Shown one piece after another: positions 23,898 through 32,911 of a stretch of 64,000 nucleotides of DNA. Each line of letters begins with the position of its first letter. Position 1 is the first letter of the stretch. The stretch spans positions 618,501-682,500 of the forward strand of contig CP072107.1 in assembly GCA_022870705.1 (NCBI GenBank). The letters are read 5' to 3'. The stretch comes from Oscillospiraceae bacterium CM (GTDB lineage: Bacteria > Bacillota > Clostridia > Oscillospirales > Oscillospiraceae). The notes under the pieces are model-generated. The model did no database searches and was not told the origin of the DNA. It saw only the letters and a list, made by a program, of their open reading frames with translations. Position numbers and translations under genes: made by a program.

Positions 23898-24293
23898 CTA
23901 CGCTGCCTTACCGCCGGACCGCGTCCCGCAGCGCACGCAGCCGGATGGCAGCGCGACAGGCAGATTCGGGGCGGAGGATTTTCTGTAATAGCCGGGCGAG
24001 ACGCCGTAGTGGCGTTTGAAGGCGCGTGAAAAGGCCTCCTGTGAGCCAAATTGATATTTCAGGGCGATGTCAATAATACGCTCGTCGCTGCCTGACAATG
24101 CCGAGGCCGCGGTTTCCATCCGCCGCCTTGAAATATATTTCTGAACCGGCTCACCGATAATGCGATGGAAAAGCCTGTGATAGTGGTATTTGGACAGATA
24201 AGCAATGTGAGACAAATCCTCCAGCCCAATCGGGCTCTCGAGGTTGTCTTCAATATAATCCAAAGAAGCGCGCAGCTCATGCTCGTAATCCAT
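23898..24293 (-). CDS. AraC-family transcriptional regulator, DNA-binding domain only
   Basis: 131 residues, essentially the two helix-turn-helix motifs of AraC proteins (LEDLSHIAYLSKYHYHRLFHR and IDIALKYQFGSQEAFSRAFKRHYGVSPGYYR). No effector domain is attached; this short form resembles SoxS/MarA or the N-terminal part of GyrI-linked regulators. A glycine- and cysteine-containing tail follows. GAGGTG precedes the ATG. Targets are unknown. Confidence 0.85.
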   Translation of the reverse strand: MDYEHELRASLDYIEDNLESPIGLEDLSHIAYLSKYHYHRLFHRIIGEPVQKYISRRRMETAASALSGSDERIIDIALKYQFGSQEAFSRAFKRHYGVSPGYYRKSSAPNLPVALPSGCVRCGTRSGGKAA

Positions 24294-24362
24294 GAAACAT
24301 CACCTCACTTTATAGTATAGACCCGTTTGTCAAGCGTTATTTGATTTATTTTGCGCAATGAC

Positions 24363-25157
24363 TTAAAATCCCAGCAGCCGTGCTGCGTTACCGCCGCGGA
24401 TGAGGTCTTTCTCCGCCCGGCTCAGGGGCAGCGCCTCAAGCGCCTCAAGCTCGCTGCCCGCATCTGACCACGGCGAGTCAGAGGCAAACAGGACCTTGTC
24501 GGCCCCGTGCGCGGCGACAATCTGGAGAAACTGATCATTTGAAAAATACTCAAAGCCCATTGCCGTGTCAAAATAGATGTTTTTCCCGGCAAGGTGGCGC
24601 AATACGTCGTGCCACTGGCCGTGACCGCCAAGGTGGGCCGCCACGATGACGCCGCCTTTCATCGCGTCGACCACGGCTGCAAAGCGCTGCGGTGTTGACT
24701 TAAACGGCGGCGGGAATCCGGGGTCGAAACCGGCGTGGTGCAGTAAAATCAAGCCGCGGCTCAGTGCGTAGTCATAGATCGGCAGCATTTTCGGATCGTC
24801 GACAACAAAGTCCTGATATTCGCAGTGAAATTTCAGCCCCTTGAGGCCAAGGCTGACGACGTAGTCGATATCCCGCTTGTAATCGTCCGTCAATGGGTGC
24901 ACGCCGCCAAAGGGGACAATCTTGTCACAGGCGGCAGCGGCTGCCCATTCATTGAGGCTGCGAAACTGTGACGGTTTGGTGACGACAGGCTGAAGAACAG
25001 AAAGATCGACACCCGTTTTCGCCATGTGCTGTAACAGGCCCTTCACCGTGCCATCCGTTACCGGCGTAAAAGCCGATTCAATATTCGCCAGCAGGAGCGC
25101 CAGGGCCTTGTCCGCCAGGCTGTCGGGAAAAGCGTGTGTATGGAAATCAATGATCAT
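24363..25157 (-). CDS. amidohydrolase-family metal-dependent hydrolase
   Basis: 264 residues of the amidohydrolase-2 type. Metal and active-site segments are visible: DFHTH at residues 4-8, LKFHCEY, LLHHAG, AAHLGGHGQW and FASDSPW. Related enzymes decarboxylate or hydrolyse aromatic or cyclic carboxylates, but the substrate here is unclear. It lies 8 bases downstream of the DHHW gene and appears to be the third gene of the AlgI-like operon. Confidence 0.83.
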   Translation of the reverse strand: MIIDFHTHAFPDSLADKALALLLANIESAFTPVTDGTVKGLLQHMAKTGVDLSVLQPVVTKPSQFRSLNEWAAAAACDKIVPFGGVHPLTDDYKRDIDYVVSLGLKGLKFHCEYQDFVVDDPKMLPIYDYALSRGLILLHHAGFDPGFPPPFKSTPQRFAAVVDAMKGGVIVAAHLGGHGQWHDVLRHLAGKNIYFDTAMGFEYFSNDQFLQIVAAHGADKVLFASDSPWSDAGSELEALEALPLSRAEKDLIRGGNAARLLGF

Positions 25158-25165
25158 AGCGGCTC

Positions 25166-26356
25166 CTAGAAGGCAGTCCCGTTGCCGCCCGGCGTGACAA
25201 GGACGCTATAGTCCCGTATCATGATGACGACATCCGGTTTGTATTGTTTAATATAGTCAGCAAGCGACATCGCGGTATAATGGCGCAGGTCAAGCGAGCG
25301 TATTTCATTAAAGCTTGTATACATCAGGCATTCAATGGCGTTTGTGTAACTGTCGCCGACGATTAGAACATTGGGCAGCGCCGGGCGGTCAGTGCGGATA
25401 ACCGTTTCAGCAATATCTCCACCCATGTAGACGGTGTATGAGACCGTCTCGTCCGGTGACGCGGGCAGCGCGTAAACCGTTGCCGGTACCGTGACACCGT
25501 TATTGACGCGGGTAAAAGATATCGGGTTTTTCAGCGTGCCGATAACGGCATGCTCGTTTGTGTCGATCAGATTGAACAGCTTTCGGGCGCGTGAGCCTAA
25601 AAAAGGATTCGGCAGCGTTTCAAACGTGATGTCGTCAGACGTGAGCTGCGGCAGCGATTTGCCGCTATCATGCTCAATCTGCCGAATAATGGCCTGATAG
25701 GCGCTGAAAGCCCCTTCAAAGGTGAAGTGGTGGTCAGACTTTGAATAATAGCCTGCCGGATGGCCGAGATCATCAAAAACATCGCCCAGATCCACAAACG
25801 GCACGCCGCGGTCGGCCATATCCTTTTTGAAATCCGTCACAACGGTGTCGGCAAGGGCGCCGCCGTTGTCCAAATATGCCGGATATTCTTGGCTGTCATA
25901 ATCGGTTTGACCTTGAACAGCAACGAAACAAAAGGTGCCGCCGTCTTGCGTCATCATGTCCTTCAGGGCTTTCATACTATCGGCCATTGCTGCCGACGCA
26001 GCCTCGATTTTGGCGCTGTCGACAACTTTATAGTCGTTGTAGCTCAGCAGCAGGCCGTTTGTCGGAACAATGTCGTTGACAACGGGGCGGTGCAGAACGT
26101 TTAAGTCGATCATGGTACCCACTTTTAAAAGCGTTTCACGTGCGGCGGCATGATCCTTCAAATACGTCTCCCACGCCGCAAAAAAGCTCCCGTCGATGAA
26201 AGACGATGATGACAGGACAGGGGCGGCAGCGAGCGGCCTGTTTTCGAAATAGGAGGTATCCGCCCTTGGTTTGAGGAGGGTCGCCGCGGCACCAATATAA
26301 ATGAAGGTAAGAAAACAAAAAAGGAATAGCGCGTTAGATGCCTTTTGAAGCTTCAT
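25166..26356 (-). CDS. DHHW/AlgJ-like SGNH acyltransfer protein
   Basis: 396 residues with one N-terminal membrane helix and an external domain. It has SKSDHHFTFEGA, the DHHW-type variant of the AlgX/AlgJ catalytic core, and a serine-containing LIVGDSYTNA near the C-terminus. Partnered with the MBOAT protein encoded just upstream, it would complete O-acetylation of an exported glycan. GGAGG precedes the ATG. Confidence 0.85.
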   Translation of the reverse strand: MKLQKASNALFLFCFLTFIYIGAAATLLKPRADTSYFENRPLAAAPVLSSSSFIDGSFFAAWETYLKDHAAARETLLKVGTMIDLNVLHRPVVNDIVPTNGLLLSYNDYKVVDSAKIEAASAAMADSMKALKDMMTQDGGTFCFVAVQGQTDYDSQEYPAYLDNGGALADTVVTDFKKDMADRGVPFVDLGDVFDDLGHPAGYYSKSDHHFTFEGAFSAYQAIIRQIEHDSGKSLPQLTSDDITFETLPNPFLGSRARKLFNLIDTNEHAVIGTLKNPISFTRVNNGVTVPATVYALPASPDETVSYTVYMGGDIAETVIRTDRPALPNVLIVGDSYTNAIECLMYTSFNEIRSLDLRHYTAMSLADYIKQYKPDVVIMIRDYSVLVTPGGNGTAF

Positions 26357-26371
26357 TCAGCCCCGCCTCCT

Positions 26372-27787
26372 TTAAAACCTAAAATAAATGAATGGGTTGA
26401 ATGAACCGACAACCAATTTTAAATACGATAGGGCAAACAAAAAAAGCGCCAGAAGACGGGGGCCTGCCGCTAGCAGCAGTCGGCCAGAAATAGATGGCGC
26501 TTTTTCAAGCCGTTTTTGTACAGCGTTTTTAACCGGCATGGCGGCAATGACGGAGACGAGGAGCTCCGGCCAGTATTCATAAAGGAGATACAGCGTCTGC
26601 CCGCTTTCAGGTGCGCCGCCGCCGAACATAACGGCAATAAAATGAAAAGCCTGTCCAAACGTGTCTGCCCGGAAGAAAACCCACCCGATGACGACGAGGA
26701 GGAGCGTATAGATATGGCGGAGCGGGGAAGGGCTTTTTTCTAATAACTTGCCCCAGAGAAATTTTTCGCCCAGCAGCAAAACGCAGAAGTAAAGGCCCCA
26801 GGCGATAAAAGTCCACGCAGCGCCGTGCCAGAAGCCGGTTAGCAGCCAGACGATGACGATGTTGCGAACATTTTTCCATCGCCCGCAGCGATTGCCGCCA
26901 AGCGGGATATAAACGTAATCGCGAAACCACGTTGTCAGAGAAATGTGCCAGCGCCGCCAAAAGTCCGTAATGGAGGCGGCGATGTACGGATAATTAAAGT
27001 TTTCGAGAAAATGAAAGCCGAACATGCGCCCAAGGCCGAGCGCCATATCCGAATATGCAGAAAAATCAAAATAGATTTGCCCGGTGTATGCCAGTGCGCC
27101 GAGCCAGGCAAGGCCGGTCGACAAGCCGCCGTCAGGCCGGGCGAAAACGGTGTCGGCAATGACGCCGAGGGTGTTGGCGAGCAGCATTTTTTTCGCCAGC
27201 CCGAAAACAAAGCGCATGGCCCCTTCGGAAAAATCGGCCAGGTTCTCATGCCGGACGGTCAAATGGTCTGAAATCGTTGAATAGCGGACAATCGGGCCGG
27301 CCACAAGCTGTGGGAACAAGGAAATATATAAGGCGACCTTTAGCGGATTCTTCATCGGCTGCGCCGTGCCGCGGTAGACGTCGATAATATAGCTCAGCCC
27401 ATGAAACGTAAAAAAAGAAATGCCGATCGGAAGCGTTACCGCCGGGAGGGGGAGAGACGTACCAAGGGCGTTAATCGTTTCGGCAAAAAATCGTGCATAT
27501 TTAAACCAGCCAAGCAGGCCAAGGCCTAAAACGATGGCCGCCAGCAAAAAAAACCGGCGTGTCTTTTCACCGTATCGGTTTGAGACGAAAAGACCGCAGA
27601 CGTAGTTTAAAAAAATAGAGGCGAGCATTACCAGCAGAAATCGCGGCCCGCCATAGGCGTAAAAGAAAAGGCTGAAGCCAAGAAGCACAACGTTTCTGGC
27701 TTCACGAAAGCGCCGCGGTATGATGAAATATAGGATCAAAAGCGCGGGGAGAAAGATAAAAAGAAAACCGATACTGGAAAATACCAT
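26372..27787 (-). CDS. MBOAT-family O-acyltransferase, AlgI-like
   Basis: 471 residues with about ten transmembrane helices. It has the family core FDFSAYSDMALGLGRMFG, FWRRWHISLTTWFRDYVYIPLGG and the catalytic histidine in GFWHGAAWTF. It would move acetyl groups across the membrane for glycan modification. The ATG at 27787 follows AGGAGAA; five extra residues from 27802 are not favoured. First gene of a three-gene operon with the DHHW and amidohydrolase genes. Confidence 0.9.
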   Translation of the reverse strand: MVFSSIGFLFIFLPALLILYFIIPRRFREARNVVLLGFSLFFYAYGGPRFLLVMLASIFLNYVCGLFVSNRYGEKTRRFFLLAAIVLGLGLLGWFKYARFFAETINALGTSLPLPAVTLPIGISFFTFHGLSYIIDVYRGTAQPMKNPLKVALYISLFPQLVAGPIVRYSTISDHLTVRHENLADFSEGAMRFVFGLAKKMLLANTLGVIADTVFARPDGGLSTGLAWLGALAYTGQIYFDFSAYSDMALGLGRMFGFHFLENFNYPYIAASITDFWRRWHISLTTWFRDYVYIPLGGNRCGRWKNVRNIVIVWLLTGFWHGAAWTFIAWGLYFCVLLLGEKFLWGKLLEKSPSPLRHIYTLLLVVIGWVFFRADTFGQAFHFIAVMFGGGAPESGQTLYLLYEYWPELLVSVIAAMPVKNAVQKRLEKAPSISGRLLLAAGPRLLALFLFALSYLKLVVGSFNPFIYFRF

Positions 27788-28103
27788 GTCGTTCTCCTGC
27801 AATGGTAAAGATCGCTAAAATTCAGCTTCAGTATATGCGCTCACATAAAGGTTGTCAAACGGTTTTAACAGGCGTTTAGGCTTCAAGATATGCCTGAGCC
27901 GGGCGCAAACGCCTGAAACCATGCCGGGAAAAAAGAAAATGAAAAAGCCGCATTTTCATTAAAGTTCAGCATGAATAAACCGATAAACAATATATAATAA
28001 AAAATTGAGGCCAACTGGGGCCGCCAGTAAACATAATCATGTTACAAATGCAACGTTATAGACGAACGGAATAAAAACGGTATAAAATGTAAGAAACGAC
28101 GCC

Positions 28104-28132
28104 TTTTATACGAAAGAACTTTTCGTATAAAA
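28104..28132. repeat. perfect 12-bp inverted repeat
   Basis: TTTTATACGAAA and TTTCGTATAAAA separated by GAACT. It may be an operator or an RNA hairpin; the AT-rich arms are atypical for a terminator. Confidence 0.6.
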
Positions 28133-28331
28133 TTATGTTAACGCCAGAACCGTGCCGACACCTGTTTTGTGACCTTTATAAGGCCTTACCGGCGTTGATA
28201 ACAGGCAAATGGGGATAACCCGTGGGCATATGGTGGAAAACTGATATTTAACAAACGTTATAACAGAATACTAACGTACGTTAAGTAGAAACCTCTTCCT
28301 GAAACAGGCAGAATTTAATCAAGCGTTAGAA

Positions 28332-28372
28332 AACCGCGCCTGAAAACCGGGTGCGGTTCTTTTTGTTTTCGG
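28332..28372 (+). terminator. orphan intrinsic terminator
   Basis: AACCGCGCC and GGTGCGGTT form a 9-bp stem with one G-U pair, followed by CTTTTTGTTTT. No open reading frame ends before it on the plus strand. Confidence 0.65.
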
Positions 28373-28510
28373 ATGCTGTTAAGACGTCTTTTTAACATAT
28401 AATTTAATGTTGTACAAACATTAATCTGGTGCCGAACGCAAAATTCTCGTAGACAAGTGGGTTGCGGTTTGCTTAAATAGAGATAAACTTAAATGAAGAG
28501 GTGCGATACC

Positions 28511-29329
28511 ATGAAAAATGCAAAAGGCCTTTTTCTGCTGGCTCTGCTTCTGGCAGCAGCGCTCGTTCTCGGCGGCTGCCGAAAAGCAGCTGAAAACGCA
28601 TCGTCAAGCCCGCAGCAGACATCAGGTGAGACTGGGGAGTCCACAACACCAAGTGCATCGCCGACTGATATCGTCCCGGCTTCCGGCTACCAGTTTGAAG
28701 AAAAGACGTATGCCGACGGTGTCATTTCACTCAAATATCCGCAAATCAAAAACTTGTCCGACACGGAAAAGCAAGATAAGCTCAATAAGCTGATTTATGA
28801 GGCCGCCATGCGCGATCTTGACGAGGTTAAAAGCAGCGATATGGCTGACTATGAGATGACGTACGCGGTGACCTACAACAGTCCAGACGTTATTAGCATC
28901 AGCTTTGACGGCTACAGCGAGGTGACTGGCGCGGCGCATCCGAATCTCTTTTTGTATGCCGTGACGATCGACGCCAAGAATGTTAAAGCAGTTAAGCTCA
29001 AAGACCTCGTTAAAATCGATGAAAGCTTCGTCACCGCGCTAATTAACGGGACCTACAGCTCCATGGGCTTTGACATGACGGACGATACGCGGGACGCCAT
29101 CCGTGAAGTCCTCGGCGGGATGGATACAGAGAGCTGGCTCGAGCAGCTGAAAAATGCCGACACGTCAGGCTGGGCAACCGCCTCCTACCTGACCGATGAA
29201 GGCCTGATGGTCTCCGTTTCTGTGCCACATGTGATGGGAGACCATGTCGAGATCCTGCTCACCTATCAGCAGCTGACTGCCTTTAAAACGAGCAGCCCGA
29301 TCTGGCAGGCAGTCGGCACCGGCGATTAA
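28511..29329 (+). CDS. lipoprotein with a DUF3298/RsiV-like domain
   Basis: 272 residues. The lipobox LVLGGC lies near residue 24, followed by a Ser/Thr-rich linker and a globular domain containing YAVTYNSPDVISISFDGY, GAAHPNLFLYAVTID and LKDLVKID. This is the arrangement of DUF4163/DUF3298 domains found in RsiV and PdaC, which bind lysozyme or wall components. The ATG at 28511 follows GAGGTG. A terminator lies right after it, so it is monocistronic. Confidence 0.8.
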   Translation: MKNAKGLFLLALLLAAALVLGGCRKAAENASSSPQQTSGETGESTTPSASPTDIVPASGYQFEEKTYADGVISLKYPQIKNLSDTEKQDKLNKLIYEAAMRDLDEVKSSDMADYEMTYAVTYNSPDVISISFDGYSEVTGAAHPNLFLYAVTIDAKNVKAVKLKDLVKIDESFVTALINGTYSSMGFDMTDDTRDAIREVLGGMDTESWLEQLKNADTSGWATASYLTDEGLMVSVSVPHVMGDHVEILLTYQQLTAFKTSSPIWQAVGTGD

Positions 29330-29360
29330 TGTAACGATTTAGAAGATTAAAAATGTCAGC

Positions 29361-29395
29361 AAAGCCGCCGGACAGCGTTCGGCGGCTTTGCTTTA
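29361..29395 (+). terminator. terminator of the DUF3298-like lipoprotein gene
   Basis: AAAGCCGCCG and CGGCGGCTTTG arms around ACAGCGTT, followed by CTTT. Confidence 0.75.
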
Positions 29396-29501
29396 CTCAA
29401 TGGCTAAGGCGGCTGTACGGCTGCCGGAACGCCGCTGTTTGGAAAAAAGAGAAAAACGGCATAATAACAAGAGCTTACAAGTTGACGTTTGGAGCATTGT
29501 T

Positions 29502-30656
29502 ATGGCCATTTTTCAAGGTAATTTCATATCTTTTTTGTTGGGTGCCGCATTTTTTGTACCGCTGCTGGTCGGCCTTTTTCGCCCGCTAACCCCCGAGCGG
29601 ATTTATTACTCGTTGAATGTGACGCTCAGTGCCGTCATTTTTATAGTCTCGGCATGGCTGTCTGTTCTTTTATTGGGGCTATTATTGTCGGGTGTTGATT
29701 TGCCTCGTTTTTTGGCCGACATTCCGTTTCTGGGGCAGACGCTATCGGGGGGTGATGTCCTAGCGGCGATTGTCCTCGCGATTCTGCTGCTCGTTGGGCT
29801 TAACGGTGCGCTGCAGCTTTTGGCCTCACCGTTCGTGACACGGGTCCTCCGTCCCCTGTCGGACAAGCTCGGCCGTGTCACTACCTCCGGATGCGCTCTT
29901 TTCAGGCGTCTTGCCGGTTCGCTCTGGCAGCTGCCGAAAGCTGTTTGGCTTCTGTTGCTGGTGACGTTGCTGTGTAATTTTTATACCGGCATTTCCGGTA
30001 ATGCCACGCTTGGCAGTGCGATTTCCGGCTCCGCCGTCTACCGCCTCGTCGACGATTTCGCCGTCCAGCCGATTTTGACGTCAAACATCGTCCGCCGGTT
30101 TCCGGCGGCACTTGACGAGACGGTTGACAAAGCCGTCGACTGTCTCTCTCCGGAAGGGCGGCGGCTATTCGTCCGGGTCTATATTAACGGTGTTCTGGTC
30201 GACGATGCCGTCACGTCGGACCCGGATATCGACAATATGGCTATATCGCTTGTCGGCGCTGCCGGGAGCGCTTACAAGAAAGGCGAAATCCTCTATGAAT
30301 GGGTCGCCGATAACATCGCCTATGACAACGATAAGGCGGCTTCAATTATGACAAACGATTGGACGGCGCCATCCGGTGCTGTCGCGGCGTTTTATTCGCG
30401 TCGCGGCATCTGCTTTGACAAAGCCTGTTTATACGTTGCCATGTGCCGGGCTGTCGGCATCAAGGTTCGTCTCGTGACCGGCAAGGGCTACAACGGCAGC
30501 GTTTGGCTTGAGCACTCGTGGAATCAGATCTATGACGACAAAAACGACAGATGGGTCAACGCCGACACGACGTTTGGCAGCAAGGGTAACCGATATTTTG
30601 ACTCGGCAGCCTTTTTTACCGACCATGACGCAGGAGAAATTCAAGGAATATGGTGA
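29502..30656 (+). CDS. membrane-anchored transglutaminase-like protein
   Basis: 384 residues. About four transmembrane helices cover the first 170 residues, followed by an external transglutaminase-core domain. The catalytic triad is visible: Cys in RRGICFDKACLY, His in WLEHSWNQIY and Asp in WVNADTTF. It would act as a cysteine protease or crosslinker outside the cell. The ATG at 29502 has GGAG 8 bases upstream; the longer frame from 29388 starts inside the preceding terminator. Confidence 0.85.
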   Translation: MAIFQGNFISFLLGAAFFVPLLVGLFRPLTPERIYYSLNVTLSAVIFIVSAWLSVLLLGLLLSGVDLPRFLADIPFLGQTLSGGDVLAAIVLAILLLVGLNGALQLLASPFVTRVLRPLSDKLGRVTTSGCALFRRLAGSLWQLPKAVWLLLLVTLLCNFYTGISGNATLGSAISGSAVYRLVDDFAVQPILTSNIVRRFPAALDETVDKAVDCLSPEGRRLFVRVYINGVLVDDAVTSDPDIDNMAISLVGAAGSAYKKGEILYEWVADNIAYDNDKAASIMTNDWTAPSGAVAAFYSRRGICFDKACLYVAMCRAVGIKVRLVTGKGYNGSVWLEHSWNQIYDDKNDRWVNADTTFGSKGNRYFDSAAFFTDHDAGEIQGIW

Positions 30657-30820
30657 CCGTTTTTCACACCGGTATCTTGCTAAAGATCGTGTAAAATGCG
30701 CCGAAAAATATAGCATGAGAGAACGCAGGCTTTTTTACAGACATCTGACATCCGTCTAACAGTTTTCGCATATCGAAGTGTTAAAATAACAGCATACTCA
30801 CAACATATGGGGGCGGACCT

Positions 30821-32203
30821 GTGAAAAAAACATATATCCTTGATACCAATGTCCTGCTGCAGACACCGCACGCGATTTACGCTTTTGGCGATAATGACGT
30901 CGTCATTCCAGAGGTCGTCCTCGAAGAACTCGACCGTATGAAAAAGGAAATGAACGAGCTCGGCGCCAACGCCCGTCAAACGGCGCGGCTCTTGGATGAT
31001 TTGCGTGAAAAGGGCGATTTGACACGCGGCGTGCCGCTCCCAGGCGGGGGCTGCCTGCGCGTTGAGCTCAACTTTACCGATGTCACGCTCCCCGAGGCCT
31101 GGCATGCCGGAAAAGCTGACAACAGGATTTTAAAGGTTTGTAAAGGCCTGGTGCAGCGGCATGAAAAGGCCATTCTCGTCACGAAGGACGGTTTTCAGCG
31201 CATCAAATGCGATATCATCGGCGTCCCGGCGCAGGATTATAAAAACGAGCAGGTCGACACCCCGGACAGGGGGTACAGAGGGCGCGTGACGCTATATGTC
31301 GCGACGAAAAAGCTCAATGAGTTTTATAAAAAAGGCTCGTTGGATGTGAAATACGCCGCCGCCGTTGACCCCGATACCGGCGAAGCGCTGCCGTATACGC
31401 CGGTTTTAAACGAATTCATCGTCCTCGTCAGCAACGAGAGCATAAAGCATTCGGCACTCGGCCGGTTTGACGGTGAAAAAATCGTCGCGCTCCAGTATCT
31501 TGAGGAACGCCCCTTCGGCGTCAAGACGCGTAACGTCGGGCAGAAGTTTATGCAGGAGGCTCTGATGATGAGCTGCGACGATATGCCGCTTGTCATCGTC
31601 AAGGGCGCCGCAGGGACGGCCAAAACGTTCTTTGCTCTCGCCGTCGGCCTGCACAAAGTTATGGCCATAAAGGAGCGCCAGTATCGCAAGATTCTTGTTT
31701 GCCGTCCCAACGTCAAATTTGATGAGGATATCGGCTATCTGCCCGGCAGCGAAACGGAGAAGCTCGCGCCGTTTATGCGCTCGGTGATCGACAATCTGGA
31801 GATTCTTCTGGACAGCGACGAGAATGAGCGCTATAAAAACGAAAACGAGCTCAGGGACAAAGTTGACGAGCTGTTTCACCGCAATATCGTCACAACGGAG
31901 GCCATCGCCTACATCCGCGGCCGCTCGATCCAGAAAAACTGGGTCATCATTGACGAAGCGCAGAATTTAACGCCAAAGCAGGTTAAGGGCATCGTCACGC
32001 GCGCCGGGAAGGGCACCAAAATCGTTCTCATCGGCGACCCCGACCAGATCGACCACCCGTATCTCGACAGCCGCACAAACGGCCTGTGCTACGCCTCCGA
32101 GCGCATGAAGGGCAGCCGCTACTGTTGCCAGATCGCCATGGACGACGACGAATGCGAGCGCAGCCCACTGGCTTTCGACAGCGCCAATCGGATGAATACA
32201 TAA
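30821..32203 (+). CDS. PIN domain-PhoH ATPase (PhoH2/YlaK-like)
   Basis: 460 residues from a GTG with a GGGGGCGG site. An N-terminal PIN nuclease domain (YILDTNVLL, EELDRMK, ILVTKDGF) is joined to a PhoH ATPase with Walker A GAAGTAKT and Walker B VIIDEAQN. PhoH2 proteins couple RNA unwinding to PIN ribonuclease activity. The acidic residues expected for the PIN site are present (D8, E32 or E36, and the D of TKDG). Single gene with a terminator. Confidence 0.92.
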   Translation: MKKTYILDTNVLLQTPHAIYAFGDNDVVIPEVVLEELDRMKKEMNELGANARQTARLLDDLREKGDLTRGVPLPGGGCLRVELNFTDVTLPEAWHAGKADNRILKVCKGLVQRHEKAILVTKDGFQRIKCDIIGVPAQDYKNEQVDTPDRGYRGRVTLYVATKKLNEFYKKGSLDVKYAAAVDPDTGEALPYTPVLNEFIVLVSNESIKHSALGRFDGEKIVALQYLEERPFGVKTRNVGQKFMQEALMMSCDDMPLVIVKGAAGTAKTFFALAVGLHKVMAIKERQYRKILVCRPNVKFDEDIGYLPGSETEKLAPFMRSVIDNLEILLDSDENERYKNENELRDKVDELFHRNIVTTEAIAYIRGRSIQKNWVIIDEAQNLTPKQVKGIVTRAGKGTKIVLIGDPDQIDHPYLDSRTNGLCYASERMKGSRYCCQIAMDDDECERSPLAFDSANRMNT

Positions 32204-32220
32204 AAAGCCTATTAAACAGT

Positions 32221-32252
32221 AAAAAGGTACAGAGTCTCTGTACCTTTTTTAT
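32221..32252. terminator. terminator of the PhoH gene
   Basis: AAAAAGGTACAGAG and CTCTGTACCTTTTTT form a near-continuous stem ending in a T run. Confidence 0.85.
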
Positions 32253-32284
32253 TTATTATCTTATGTAAACTTTGATGCTGCCTT

Positions 32285-32911
32285 CTACCCCCGGGCGTTT
32301 TTATAATAAAAGATCGCCAGCTGCGTCCGGCGCTTGAAGCCGAGCTTATCCATAATAACGCTGACCGCGTTACGGACGGTGCCCTCGCTTAAATATAGAG
32401 CGGCGGCAATTTCGCGGTTAGAAAGGCCCTCGGCGATGAGGGCGATTATTTCCGTCTCCTTGTCGGTGAGGCCGAATTCGGCAAGGTCTGTTTTCTTCGT
32501 CTGGGTGAGCAGGCCGGGGAGCCTTGCAACAATATCCTCGCCGAAAACGCTCTGCCCGGTGTATACCGCTTTCAGCGCCGGGACAATACACTCAAAATCC
32601 TGCTTGAGCAGATAACCGCGCGCGCCGATCTTCAGGGCTTTGATAATATAGTCATCATCCGAAAACGTTGTGAGATAGAGAATTTTTGCCTCCGGGTGCG
32701 CTTTCAGGATTAGCGCGCCCGCGTCGAGCCCTGTCATCGTGTCCATGCGGATGTCCATGAGGAGAATATCGGGTTTCACGCTGTCGTACAGGGTGACGGC
32801 GTCTTCACCGCTTGTGCCGACAGCGGCAACGGTGAATCCAGCCTCGGCCTCAATAATTGTTTTCAGGGAAATACCGACAAGCCTGTCGTCGTCAACGATC
32901 ACAATGTTCAT
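32285..32911 (-). CDS. NarL/LuxR-family response regulator
   Basis: 208 residues: a receiver domain (about 1-120; D8-D9 acidic pair, phosphoryl-accepting Asp in DILLMDIRMD, Lys in LLKQD) and a LuxR-type helix-turn-helix (LTDKETEIIALIAEGLSNREIAAALYLSEGTVRN). It overlaps the end of the kinase gene by four bases. The likely target is the divergent ABC operon, whose upstream region holds a perfect 16-bp palindrome. Confidence 0.92.
   Translation of the reverse strand: MNIVIVDDDRLVGISLKTIIEAEAGFTVAAVGTSGEDAVTLYDSVKPDILLMDIRMDTMTGLDAGALILKAHPEAKILYLTTFSDDDYIIKALKIGARGYLLKQDFECIVPALKAVYTGQSVFGEDIVARLPGLLTQTKKTDLAEFGLTDKETEIIALIAEGLSNREIAAALYLSEGTVRNAVSVIMDKLGFKRRTQLAIFYYKNARG

Larger units (their letters stand above)
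27803..28510. other. long intergenic region with possible small RNA
   Basis: About 700 bases with no credible gene. It holds a perfect inverted repeat (28104-28132), several -10-like elements (TATAAA at 28081, TATAAT at 28398), a short CCTGAAACAGG hairpin near 28298 and an orphan terminator (28332-28372) with no coding gene in front of it. An unannotated small RNA reading rightward is the simplest explanation. Confidence 0.4.
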
